Notes: generated by a model not told the origin, from the letters alone. DNA of 55,657 bases from Candidatus Rifleibacteriota bacterium (GCA_905236675.1 CAJOND010000048.1:1-55657), one strand, 5' to 3'; counted from the first letter of the stretch, positions 43,766-51,627 are shown. A program made the numbers and translations.

Positions 43766-44716
43766 TTAACATTGTCTATAAATTTTGTAGATTTTCATTG
43801 ATTCAATATCACTATAATGAGGTTGTCTCATAGAAGAAGAGTTATTCATTGCCTGAGCTGTGTTACCAGAATTCATAACAATACCTACGTGAGAAGCTCC
43901 AGGTAAATATGTTTCCCAGAATACAACGTCACCAGCTTGATATGGAGGACAATCAACAGCTTTCCAACCTTTTTCTTCAAGCATAGAAATTGTTTGTACA
44001 CAACCTAAGCTAGCATAAGGCACTCCACCAGATTCAGCTGTGGGTTCAAGAACACCTGCTGCACACAAAACAGATGTTGCGACCTGAGCACAACCAAGAT
44101 TACCACCTTCAGTTCCAGGAGCATATGGGAAAGCTTGATAGCCTTGATATTTATCGTGGAGCTGTTTAGCACATTCAACAACATTGGATGAGCCTTCGCC
44201 TTTAACATTTAAAATTACATCTTCTTCAGTAGATGAATTACCCAAATTAGCAACATCAGAACCTTCGTATTTCTTACCAGGAGTATTAAAAATGTATCTA
44301 GCAGGAACATAACCATCTGACCCATTAAATTTGACTTTATACCAGTCGCCTTGTCTTCCAGTTATAGTAACTTCGCTATCGTTGTCTATTTGAGCTATAG
44401 CCTTTCCCCAAATTTCTTCTCTCAAATCCAAGGTACCTTTAACACCTACATAAGCCTTACCATTTGGAAGAGTGGCTAATCCAGTAATATTGTCGTTCTT
44501 ATTTTCATTTTCTTCAACATCTTGAAGTTCTTCTTTTAATGATTGCTGACCTTCTTGTTTTTTACCTTCATCTTCAAGGTTTTCTGAATATGCTTCTTCG
44601 GTACCTTCTTCAAAGTCGGCATCAGAAACCCCTTCATATATATTCAAGCCATATACTTTATAATAACCACAAAAACAGAGCATCAAAGCGATTAACAATA
44701 AACTTGTCTTTTTCAC
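43766..44716 (-). CDS. Exported SH3b + NlpC/P60-type (CHAP-like) hydrolase, copy B
   Basis: A 316-residue paralog of the copy-A hydrolase: signal peptide (about residues 1-23), acidic linker rich in E and N, SH3b domain (about 85-145, ending GYVPARYIF), then the cysteine-hydrolase domain. Catalytic C209 lies in NLGCAQVATSVLC and H276 in PGASHVGIVMNSG, both identical to copy A. The final stretch AQAMNNSSSMRQP is also shared. The GTG start has AAAGGAG upstream. First gene of cassette copy B; the divergent gene is the M42 peptidase. Confidence 0.85.
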   Translation of the reverse strand: MKKTSLLLIALMLCFCGYYKVYGLNIYEGVSDADFEEGTEEAYSENLEDEGKKQEGQQSLKEELQDVEENENKNDNITGLATLPNGKAYVGVKGTLDLREEIWGKAIAQIDNDSEVTITGRQGDWYKVKFNGSDGYVPARYIFNTPGKKYEGSDVANLGNSSTEEDVILNVKGEGSSNVVECAKQLHDKYQGYQAFPYAPGTEGGNLGCAQVATSVLCAAGVLEPTAESGGVPYASLGCVQTISMLEEKGWKAVDCPPYQAGDVVFWETYLPGASHVGIVMNSGNTAQAMNNSSSMRQPHYSDIESMKIYKIYRQC

Positions 44717-44747
44717 GATAGACTCCTTTTTTGATACTATATATATT

Positions 44748-44756
44748 ATAATACCA
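44748..44756 (-). promoter_or_regulatory. Promoter element TGGTATTAT of cassette copy B
   Basis: Extended -10 TGGTATTAT, predicted start about 25 bases before the GTG, the same geometry as copy A. It suggests both copies answer to the same sigma factor. Confidence 0.5.
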
Positions 44757-44931
44757 CAGAATAATAATTTTAGTTTATTTTTTTTTTTAAGTACATTTTT
44801 AATACTTAAAGTTGCATAAGATATATTTTTTATTTCGCTGAATTTTTAGTAACACATATGTTTATTAGCAATTGGTTCTTTTTTGTCATTTACATTATAT
44901 AAAACTTAACGTTTATTATGGATATTAATAT

Positions 44932-44953
44932 ATTATCGTTTATTACCGATAAT
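44932..44953. promoter_or_regulatory. Inverted repeat upstream of the M42 peptidase gene
   Basis: ATTATCG/CGATAAT, a 7-bp perfect inverted repeat with an 8-base centre, 47 bases before the peptidase ATG. This is operator-like in size. No regulator can be named. Confidence 0.3.
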
Positions 44954-44999
44954 TATCAATGAATTTGTACATTATTAATTGGTAGAAAGTTGATAAAAT

Positions 45000-46043
45000 A
45001 TGGAAAAATCTTCAAAAGAATTTTTAATGAATTTACTCGGTACTCCCTCACCTTCTGGCGATGAAACAAAAGCCCAAAAAGTCTGGTTGGATTACGTAAA
45101 AAAATATGCACTAGTAAAAACAGACCACGTTGGCAATGCCTATGGAATCTTGAACCCAGATGCAAAATTCAAAGTAATGTTAGCTGCCCACATTGATGAA
45201 ATTGGCATGATTGTGACAAAAATTGACGATAACGGTTATATTTGGTTCACAAATTTAGGTTTTCTTAACACTCAAATATTGCCAGGAATGAAAGTTAGTA
45301 TTTATGGATTTAGCGGTAAAGTCATAAAAGGTGTTATTAATTCTTCTGCCGAAAAAAATAATCTGCCAACAGTTGAAAATTGCTTCATAGACTGTGGATA
45401 TAATGATGGGAAAAAATTAAAGAAACTTGTAAGAATAGGGGATTATGCTGTTTATGAAAGCCAGCCAGAGATAATAGGTGAAAATAAACTGGTTGGTAAA
45501 GCTCTGGATAATAAAACAGGAGCTTATATAATAGCTGAAACACTAAAAAAACTTAGCAAAAGGGAACTCAATATAGGCGTTTATGCTATCAGTACTACTG
45601 GCGAAGAGACAAACTCGAAAGGAGCATTTACTGCTGCTGCAAGGGTTAAACCAAATTTAGCGTTAGCTTGTGATGTAACTTACGATACAGAATATCCTGG
45701 AGCTAATAATAAAAATGGAAATGTAACTTCTGGAAATGGAGCAGCTTTATCTATAGGGAGTCCTATAAACAAAAAAATTAATGAGCTTTTTGAAAAAATA
45801 GCTAAAAAGAAAAAAATACCATATCAGTTAGAAATAACTGCTGACCGGACTTATACAGATGCTGATAAAATCATGTATTCAGGTGAAGGTGTTCCTGTCG
45901 CTCTTGTATCCTTGCCTATAAAGTATATGCATTCTACTGTAGAAATGGCTGATTTAAAAGACATTGACAAAACAGTAGATTTATTAGTTGAAACACTAGC
46001 CTCTATGACTGGCAAAGAAGATTTAAGACCAGTAAAACCATAA
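45000..46043 (+). CDS. M42 family metallo-aminopeptidase
   Basis: A 347-residue cytoplasmic peptidase of the glutamyl aminopeptidase/endoglucanase-M family. Zinc ligands and catalytic residues are visible: H64 and D66 in AAHIDEIGM, the bridging D169 in KALDNKTGAY, the catalytic Glu pair E201-E202 in TTGEETNSKGA, D223 in CDVTYDTEYPG, and H309 in KYMHSTVE. The length is typical. It forms large oligomers in homologs and trims peptides. A stem-loop terminator follows. No clear Shine-Dalgarno is seen. Confidence 0.93.
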   Translation: MEKSSKEFLMNLLGTPSPSGDETKAQKVWLDYVKKYALVKTDHVGNAYGILNPDAKFKVMLAAHIDEIGMIVTKIDDNGYIWFTNLGFLNTQILPGMKVSIYGFSGKVIKGVINSSAEKNNLPTVENCFIDCGYNDGKKLKKLVRIGDYAVYESQPEIIGENKLVGKALDNKTGAYIIAETLKKLSKRELNIGVYAISTTGEETNSKGAFTAAARVKPNLALACDVTYDTEYPGANNKNGNVTSGNGAALSIGSPINKKINELFEKIAKKKKIPYQLEITADRTYTDADKIMYSGEGVPVALVSLPIKYMHSTVEMADLKDIDKTVDLLVETLASMTGKEDLRPVKP

Positions 46044-46067
46044 GTCAACAGCTCTTCCTCCCATCTC

Positions 46068-46086
46068 CCGACTGCTATTTAGTCGG
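46068..46086. other. Short perfect hairpin after the M42 gene
   Basis: CCGACT/AGTCGG with a seven-base loop, 25 bases after the stop. It lacks a T run and may be an RNA-processing or 3'-end stability element. Confidence 0.4.
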
Positions 46087-46108
46087 TCACTTAGTTTAGC
46101 TAAAACTC

Positions 46109-46150
46109 GAAGCTCTCCCAATCTTTGATTTGGAGAGCTTCTTTTATTCT
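46109..46150 (+). terminator. Terminator of the M42 peptidase gene
   Basis: GAAGCTCTCC/GGAGAGCTTC, a 10-bp perfect stem with a 13-base loop, followed by TTTTATTCT. Confidence 0.8.
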
Positions 46151-46179
46151 AAAACTCTTTAGCTAGGATTTTTCCTTTC

Positions 46180-46234
46180 TCTCTTCCCTCTTCCCTCTTC
46201 CCTCTTCCCTCTTCAATCTTCAATCTTCAATATT
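46180..46234. repeat. Heptad repeat at the 3' end of the DUF364 gene
   Basis: Seven-base units CTCTTCC (four copies), CTCTTCA, then ATCTTCA (two copies) run nearly to the stop codon of the minus-strand gene at 46240. The units equal those at 225-260 and 22126-22160. Confidence 0.7.
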
Positions 46235-46239
46235 ATATT

Positions 46240-47037
46240 TCACAGCTTGTTTTTCACTATAGGCTTAATTTCCTCACAACCTTCGAGTAATTTTGAATCT
46301 TTAGGCAAAAGAACAGTTCTCATAGATTCTTTAATCAACCTAGGAGAAGCTCCTTGAAGTATCTTTCTATAGCTTTGTAGCTCGTCTTCAACGTATGCTC
46401 CACCTATAATATCTACGCCATAATCAAATAACACAGAACTTAAAGGTACAGAAGGTCCGACAACAATAAAAACAGAACCTGGTTTTTTAAATTTTAATAG
46501 TCCTTCAAGAGTGTCATTTAAAAAAGTAACTCCCGTTGCAACAACAACATCGCTTTCCGGCAACACATTAACATATTCTTCAGCAGGTAAATCACCAACA
46601 TGAGGGCGTTTTTCAAGAATCCAAAAGTTTTTGGCATTCTGTTTAAATTTTTCAACGTGAGAAAAATGCCCTATCATTGTTATGTTTTTATTGGTTCCGA
46701 GTTTAAGACCTATATCAAGTGCATTGCCTAGATAGTATCTGTCCTTCAGTTCAATTGATCCGTTTAATGCAGCAAAACCAAAAGAACGTTCTATCCCCTG
46801 ACTCGATTCTGTCCATTCTAAAATTTTAGTCAGATTTAAATTTTCTATTTCTCCTAAATGAGAAACAGGCTGAACTTGGTTAAAATTAAAAACTCTTTCA
46901 TCGCTTAAAGTCATACAAGCACCTAATCTGATACTCTTTATCATTGTCATATGAACAGCAGCAGCAGCAAATGAAAGCTTAGTTTCATAAGCATATTGAG
47001 GTATTGTAGATTTAACTTCGTTAACTAATTGTTGCAT
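46240..47037 (-). CDS. DUF364 putative heavy-metal chelation domain protein
   Basis: A 265-residue cytoplasmic protein. The N-terminal third (about residues 1-95, with SFAAAAVHMT and CMTLSD) resembles DUF4213; the rest matches DUF364: KNITMIGHF, SDVVVATGVTFLNDTLEGLL and VFIVVGPSVPLSSVLFDYGV, ending ESMRTVLLPK. Family members are thought to bind metal or corrinoid-type cofactors; the biochemical role is not established. AAGGAAAG supports the ATG. The neighbour upstream is a CheW-like gene. Confidence 0.8.
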   Translation of the reverse strand: MQQLVNEVKSTIPQYAYETKLSFAAAAVHMTMIKSIRLGACMTLSDERVFNFNQVQPVSHLGEIENLNLTKILEWTESSQGIERSFGFAALNGSIELKDRYYLGNALDIGLKLGTNKNITMIGHFSHVEKFKQNAKNFWILEKRPHVGDLPAEEYVNVLPESDVVVATGVTFLNDTLEGLLKFKKPGSVFIVVGPSVPLSSVLFDYGVDIIGGAYVEDELQSYRKILQGASPRLIKESMRTVLLPKDSKLLEGCEEIKPIVKNKL

Positions 47038-47088
47038 TATTCTTTCCTTAATGTTTCACATGAAACTATTGAAAATAGTATTTCTTTT

Positions 47089-47622
47089 TTAAAAAGAATC
47101 TAGAACTTTTTGTATATCTTCAAACTCTTCAGATTTTATATATGATTCCACAAAAAACACAGGATATTTACTATTTATATTTTTCTCTTCCATAAAAATA
47201 GTTTCAGAATCTTTATTGTTCTGATGTTCTGAAGATTGTTTGGGCAATAATCTTCCTTCTACTAACTTAAATTCAATATCGTCAACTATCATACCAATAA
47301 ATAAATCTTGTTTTACTTTAAAATAAATAATTTTTGTCTTATCATCAATCTGAAAAATGTCAGGTAAATCCAATCGTTTTCTTAAATTAATGACTGGAAT
47401 AACATTTCCGCGAACATTTACCACACCAGATATAATTTCTGAATTCTTTGGTATGTCGATTAACGAGGAATAGGCTGCTACTTCTGAGACATCAACAGCA
47501 GGAACGGCAAAAGCTTTTCCTGATAATGAAAAAAGAAAGAACTTTTCCAAGTCTTTTTCGTTTGTTTCCTGCTTTGACTCTTTTGTTGCCATTCTTTTAA
47601 ACAAAGGAATAATCTGCGCCAT
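47089..47622 (-). CDS. CheW-domain chemotaxis/coupling protein
   Basis: A 177-residue protein with one CheW domain (about residues 25-175): FFLFSLSGKAFAVPAVDVSE, the hallmark ISGVVNVRGNVIPVINLRKR, and a C-terminal GMIVDDIEFKL. CheW links receptors to the CheA kinase, or coupling in other signalling pathways. No other chemotaxis gene is present in the window. AGGAGTAG precedes the ATG. The gene lies in an rph-rdgB-cheW minus-strand run after a 164-base structured gap. Confidence 0.9.
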   Translation of the reverse strand: MAQIIPLFKRMATKESKQETNEKDLEKFFLFSLSGKAFAVPAVDVSEVAAYSSLIDIPKNSEIISGVVNVRGNVIPVINLRKRLDLPDIFQIDDKTKIIYFKVKQDLFIGMIVDDIEFKLVEGRLLPKQSSEHQNNKDSETIFMEEKNINSKYPVFFVESYIKSEEFEDIQKVLDSF

Positions 47623-47786
47623 TTTCTACTCCTAAAAATCACAAGAACTTCCCTTTTAAGGGTAATATTTACTTCTTTATCGCTAAGTAATTGTGTTTTA
47701 AAGCCACCCCTTGAGAACTAAGCCAAATCAGAGTGGCGTGCGAATTAGCAAAAGAATGTGATAGCTAATTTCTAGCATATCTTTTT
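47623..47786 (-). other. Structured intercistronic region between rdgB and the CheW gene
   Basis: On the minus strand this 164-base gap can form ATTAGC/GCTAAT (47753-47778), GCCAC/GTGGC enclosing about 25 bases, and CCCTT/AAGGG close to the CheW ribosome-binding site. No T run follows the first two, so they do not look like terminators. It could be a leader or a small RNA; it matches no riboswitch I recognise. Confidence 0.3.
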
Positions 47787-48374
47787 TCATTGCTTATTTT
47801 CAAATAGATATTTCTTAAGCTTTTCTGTAGCATAAGCTCTGTGGCTAATGACGTTCTTTTCATCTGCAGAAAGTTGGGCAACAGAGCAATTTTTTTCAGG
47901 AAGCATAAAAATAGGGTCATAACCAAACCCACCTTCACCTAGTGGTTTATAACCTATTTTGCCTTCTAGAGTGCCAGTAAATTCATGTGTTTCGCCTTTT
48001 TCATCAATATAGACAATAACACATCTGAACCTAGCTGTTCGCTTTTCGCCAGGAACATTTTTTAAAACTTCTAGCATCTTTGCTACATTTCTAGCATGAT
48101 TTGTATCTGGTCCTGAAAATCTTGCCGAGTGAATCCCTGGCTTCCCATCTAAAGCATCTACTTCCAAACCAGAATCATCAGCCAAAACAGGTTCGTGAAC
48201 TATATCATATAAAGCTTTTGCTTTTATTAAAGCATTTTCAAAATAAGAAGAACCGTTTTCATCTACTTCTGGTGGATTTTTTAAATCTAAGAAGCTTTTT
48301 ACTTTTATTGGAGATAAAATGCTGCTTATTTCTTCGACTTTATGGGAGTTCTGTGTTGCAACCCAAATGTTCAC
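47787..48374 (-). CDS. rdgB: RdgB/HAM1 non-canonical purine NTP pyrophosphatase
   Basis: A 195-residue enzyme that hydrolyses dITP, ITP and XTP to monophosphates, cleaning the nucleotide pool. Conserved segments are WVATQNSHKVEEI (residues 4-16), PVLADDSGLEVDALDGKPG, HSARFSG and GEGGFGYDPIF, with SHRAYA near the end. The ATG overlaps the rph stop by four bases (ATGA). The length is typical. Confidence 0.95.
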   Translation of the reverse strand: MNIWVATQNSHKVEEISSILSPIKVKSFLDLKNPPEVDENGSSYFENALIKAKALYDIVHEPVLADDSGLEVDALDGKPGIHSARFSGPDTNHARNVAKMLEVLKNVPGEKRTARFRCVIVYIDEKGETHEFTGTLEGKIGYKPLGEGGFGYDPIFMLPEKNCSVAQLSADEKNVISHRAYATEKLKKYLFENKQ

Positions 48375-49108
48375 TTTGCAGACTCCAAAGCTTTTTTCTG
48401 AATTTCAAAAAGTTTTTTGATTCCACCTTCGCCAAGACGTAGCATTTCTTCTAGTTGAGCACGGTTATATGTTGCACCATTTTCAGCTGTCCCTTGAACT
48501 TCAACGAAACCTCCATCTTCAGTCATAACAAGATTCAAATCTGTTTCTGCGTGAGAATCCTCGATATAGTCAAGATCTAAAATTGTCTGTCCTTTATTAA
48601 CCCCAACACTTATAGCAGCAATACGATGCATTATAGGATTTTGGGTGAGTTTGCCTTCAGCCATGAGTTTCTTGACAGCTATTTCTAAAGCAACCATAGA
48701 ACCAGTTATGGAAGCAGTTCTAGTTCCACCATCAGCTTGAACGACATCACAATCTATCATTAGAGTTCTAGGTCCAAGCTTATTTAAATCAATAGCGGCA
48801 CGCATTGAACGACCAATTAAACGCATAATTTCATGAGCTCTTCCCTTAACCTTTGCATCACCATAACCAGGTCTTTCACTTCTTCTGAGTCCAGCTCCCG
48901 GCATTAGAGCATATTCTGCAGTTATCCAACCCATTGTTTCGCTTTTTGCCTTAACATGATCCGGAACACTTTCTTCAACTTGAACAGTACAAAGAACTTT
49001 AGTATCACCAAAAGATATAAGAACAGAACCGTGAGGGTATTTTACATAACCTGTCTGTATTGTTACTTCTCTGAGCTGGTCTACAGCACGTCCATCATGT
49101 CTAGCCAT
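48371..49108 (-). CDS. rph: Ribonuclease PH
   Basis: A 245-residue phosphorolytic 3'-5' exoribonuclease of the PNPase fold, trimming tRNA 3' ends. Hallmarks are TVQVEESVP, GWITAEYALMPGA, the RSERPGYGD phosphate-binding region, and IDCDVVQADGGTRTASITG, ending in DLNLVMTEDGGFVEVQGTAE. GGAGG lies upstream of the ATG. The pairing rph-rdgB with overlapping genes is a conserved arrangement in many bacteria. Confidence 0.95.
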   Translation of the reverse strand: MARHDGRAVDQLREVTIQTGYVKYPHGSVLISFGDTKVLCTVQVEESVPDHVKAKSETMGWITAEYALMPGAGLRRSERPGYGDAKVKGRAHEIMRLIGRSMRAAIDLNKLGPRTLMIDCDVVQADGGTRTASITGSMVALEIAVKKLMAEGKLTQNPIMHRIAAISVGVNKGQTILDLDYIEDSHAETDLNLVMTEDGGFVEVQGTAENGATYNRAQLEEMLRLGEGGIKKLFEIQKKALESAK

Positions 49109-49239
49109 AAAAAGCCTCCAAAAGTTTGTTTATTTCTTGAAGAATAACATTTTTATATAGATATTCCAAATTATTTTATATTAAAACAATAAAAATCTAG
49201 GAAATAAAAATAATTCTCAAATCTTCTATACAAAATTAT

Positions 49240-49935
49240 TTAGTTAGGATTAGATATTTTATTTAACTCTTTTGTTTCTGTAGCATTTTCCGATATAGGT
49301 TTTTTAATTTTTAATTTGCCATTTTTATCAAAAACAAATTCATAGCTCTCAGAATCATCCGTTCCTTCATTATCTTCATAAGGGTATAAAGGATTATGTA
49401 AACCAATATTTTCTGAACCTTTTGAAGGATTATTACGCTCTAACTCAGCTTCTTTATCACGCTTTTTCTTAGCTTCAACTTTTGCAGTATATGAAGCAAC
49501 ATTGTTTTTGAGTTTTTCCATGTTAGCCAGTTCAATTTCTGTCTGTTGTTTTAAAATTGCCTGTTCTGCTTCATTATCTAATTCTTTAAGGAAAGTACTT
49601 TCTTCTTCAAATGAGAAATCAAAATTATAGTCTCCTAAAATATTACTAATCTCATCATCTTCATATTCTTTTACACTTTCTTGATTACCAAAAATTGACT
49701 CGGCTCTTTTCTTCATGCTTTCGCAAGGAATAGGCTCATAACTAAACTCTAAAGCCCTTCCTCGGTCATAACCAGAAGACAATGGTAAACGTTTTATCTG
49801 AGAATCATTTTTACTGTTTTGATGCAAAAATAAATATCTGCTAACAGTCTGTGAATTAGATATATTGTTTACAAATAATATAAAGAAAAATGAGATGCTA
49901 ATAGATGTAAATATATTTTTAGTTTCACGATTCAT
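49240..49935 (-). CDS. Exported/anchored Glu-rich protein of unknown function
   Basis: A 231-residue protein if started at the ATG at 49935, which has AGGA nine bases upstream. An alternative ATG lies at 49992. One hydrophobic segment (about residues 8-27) looks like a signal peptide or membrane anchor. The remainder is charged and partly coiled-coil (about 105-165, with KQQTEIELANMEKLKNNV and KAKVEAKKKRDKEAELERN-like), then Ser/Asn/Asp-rich. No family is recognised. It sits alone between rph and a riboflavin-kinase-like gene. Confidence 0.5.
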   Translation of the reverse strand: MNRETKNIFTSISISFFFILFVNNISNSQTVSRYLFLHQNSKNDSQIKRLPLSSGYDRGRALEFSYEPIPCESMKKRAESIFGNQESVKEYEDDEISNILGDYNFDFSFEEESTFLKELDNEAEQAILKQQTEIELANMEKLKNNVASYTAKVEAKKKRDKEAELERNNPSKGSENIGLHNPLYPYEDNEGTDDSESYEFVFDKNGKLKIKKPISENATETKELNKISNPN

Positions 49936-50008
49936 TTTGTTATTTCCTATATTTACATAATCTAAGTCGTATGTAAAAAAATCAATCAACATCTCATAGG
50001 TTCAAAAT

Positions 50009-50461
50009 CTATTTCTCACCATATCGCTTTGATTCGCCTATTACCACATAACCTTCGTTACAATTACCTAAAACCGTGACTTTGCAATCAGGGGTTCCTG
50101 TAAAATTAATTTTAGGTGCTAGAACTTCTATATAATAAGGGTTATCATGATAAGGCGAAAATTGAGCTTTATATATCCATGCTCCTACTTCTTCAAAGCC
50201 ATCTATCTGAAGTTTAATTCTTAGAAATTTGAAAACCTCTCCACCTTTTACCATTTTAAAAGCTGGATGCCAAGGCAAAGGCTCTGTTGTAAAATCAGGA
50301 GAAAGAACTACAAGAGGCTTTTCCAATAGAATATTAATAGTAGCAGCCTTACAAATAGTTACTTCCGGGAAACATTTTTCAAAAAAAGGCATCTGTTCCT
50401 TTACTGTATTTGAAGATTCCCCAATACCCTTTTGTATTTTTCCATTTATATAAGCTGCCAT
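50009..50461 (-). CDS. Unknown protein resembling CTP-type riboflavin kinase fold
   Basis: A 150-residue soluble protein. NGKIQKGIGESSN at the start, KAATINILLEKPL in the middle and NPYYIEVLAPKIN near the end line up loosely with archaeal-type (DUF120) riboflavin kinase segments: G.v..G.Ge, GTLNv.l and .iEiiaP. The match is by eye and the key Gly-Thr of the middle motif is changed to Ala-Thr, so activity is uncertain. AAGGAG supports the start. Alternatively a small beta-barrel protein of unrelated function. Confidence 0.4.
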   Translation of the reverse strand: MAAYINGKIQKGIGESSNTVKEQMPFFEKCFPEVTICKAATINILLEKPLVVLSPDFTTEPLPWHPAFKMVKGGEVFKFLRIKLQIDGFEEVGAWIYKAQFSPYHDNPYYIEVLAPKINFTGTPDCKVTVLGNCNEGYVVIGESKRYGEK

Positions 50462-50522
50462 TTTTTTCTCCTTAAACAGTTATAATTATAGAATAGAGCA
50501 AAGAGAGCTTTTTGTAAACATT

Positions 50523-50590
50523 TTTGAAGATTAAAGATTTAAGAAGAAAGATAGAAGCTTTAGACTATAAGTAAACATAAGAAACACAAA
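50523..50590. repeat. Dispersed composite repeat related to 158-220
   Basis: Purine-rich heptad-like sequence (AAGATTA, AAGATTT, AAGAAGA, AAGATAG) followed by a segment alignable with 188-220: both contain GATAGAAG, then a TAGACYATAA-like stretch, then AAACATAAGA. The two copies lie 50 kb apart in noncoding DNA. Confidence 0.45.
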
Positions 50591-50615
50591 GTAGAGAGTT
50601 AAAAATCGTCTAAAA

Positions 50616-50650
50616 GTTGTCATTTCGAAGAGTGTAGTATCGTGACAATC
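50616..50650. repeat. Possible REP-like palindrome
   Basis: TTGTCA/TGACAA ends flank GTCATTTCGAAGAG, a core found at the start of many bacterial extragenic palindromes. Only one such element is visible here, so the identification is tentative. Confidence 0.3.
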
Positions 50651-50737
50651 TAAGCTTACAACAAAAACCGACTACAAAAATTACCTTTCTTCAATCTTTC
50701 ATCTCCATTTATGGTCTTATATCTTACATTAAATATC

Positions 50738-50767
50738 TTGCCTACAAAGATAGTTTTTTGATAGAAT
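50738..50767 (+). promoter_or_regulatory. Promoter predicting a near-leaderless mRNA
   Basis: -35 TTGCCT (50738-50743), 18-base spacer, extended -10 TGATAGAAT (-10 TAGAAT at 50762-50767). Predicted start near 50774, three bases before the ATG at 50777; no Shine-Dalgarno. Confidence 0.45.
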
Positions 50768-50776
50768 CACAGTGAA

Positions 50777-51613
50777 ATGGAATCGAACAAAACTTATAAA
50801 ATAATAGTACCATATACAGAGTCATCAGCACCTTATAAAAAATATAAAATAGAATATGTTGTTGAGGCTCTAAATCGTAACGAAGCAAAAATAAAAGCTG
50901 AAAACGAATTTGAAAGCTATTCTCATAGCACAAGTGCATCATGGATAAGAATACCAGACCTAAGTGCCATCAGAATATGGCGTGTCTTCCCCAATGATCC
51001 CCCCACACCTCAATTTATTGATAATCTTATAAAACAGATTCCATGCAAAGACAAAAACAAAACAATAAGTATTCTCAAACGATTAGGTGAACTCGAAGAT
51101 TCTAGCGCAAGTTCAAAAGTTATTTCTCAAATAAAAGAAGATGACCCGCAAATAGTATCAACAGCCATATATACACTCGGTTCTATCGGAGATCCAACAA
51201 GTTTTTTTGCTGTTAAAAATGCTTTTTTTCAAAAAAATGATTCTGAAATAAAAAAAGCTGTAGTTGAAACTCTTCTTAAATTAGCATTACCGGAAGATAA
51301 TATCTTAGAATTTTATGCTGTAGCAATTAAAGATAAACATACTAGAGATATTGTATTCCGACTAGAAAATTCGGTATTGATTCCTATATGGCTTGCTGAA
51401 ATATCTAATGAAAAGGAGTTTGAAATCGTTAAAAATAACACTCTAAAATTAGGTGAAAAAGCCTTAAAAGTTTTAACTTCTCTAAATTCCAAACATCCAC
51501 AAATCTTTTCTTACGCTTCTAAATTGGTAGAAATTCTTAAGCCATTAGCAACAGAAAAGGAATGGGCAGATCTTCCTACTGCCTTAAAAAAATATAAACT
51601 TTATAATATTTGA
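50777..51613 (+). CDS. HEAT-like repeat protein of unknown function
   Basis: A 278-residue soluble protein. The N-terminal part (about residues 1-75) is a small alpha/beta domain, with YKIIVPY and EALNRNEAKIKAENEFESY. From about 85 there are HEAT/PBS-type helical repeats such as SILKRLGELEDSSASSKVIS and VSTAIYTLGSIGDPTSFFAV. It has no signal peptide. It stands alone upstream of ftsH. HEAT repeats usually mediate protein contacts; no partner is apparent. Confidence 0.65.
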   Translation: MESNKTYKIIVPYTESSAPYKKYKIEYVVEALNRNEAKIKAENEFESYSHSTSASWIRIPDLSAIRIWRVFPNDPPTPQFIDNLIKQIPCKDKNKTISILKRLGELEDSSASSKVISQIKEDDPQIVSTAIYTLGSIGDPTSFFAVKNAFFQKNDSEIKKAVVETLLKLALPEDNILEFYAVAIKDKHTRDIVFRLENSVLIPIWLAEISNEKEFEIVKNNTLKLGEKALKVLTSLNSKHPQIFSYASKLVEILKPLATEKEWADLPTALKKYKLYNI

Positions 51614-51627
51614 TTGTATTGAATGAA

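Noticed and set aside
33665..44716. Prophage or phage tail region (hydrolase plus large structural proteins)
   Set aside because: No capsid, portal, terminase, integrase or tail-tape genes; all proteins have Sec-type or prepilin signals, so a cellular surface cassette fits better.
47690..47780. c-di-GMP or other known riboswitch before the CheW gene
   Set aside because: The stems are present, but the conserved GEMM core bases are not, so no riboswitch class is called.
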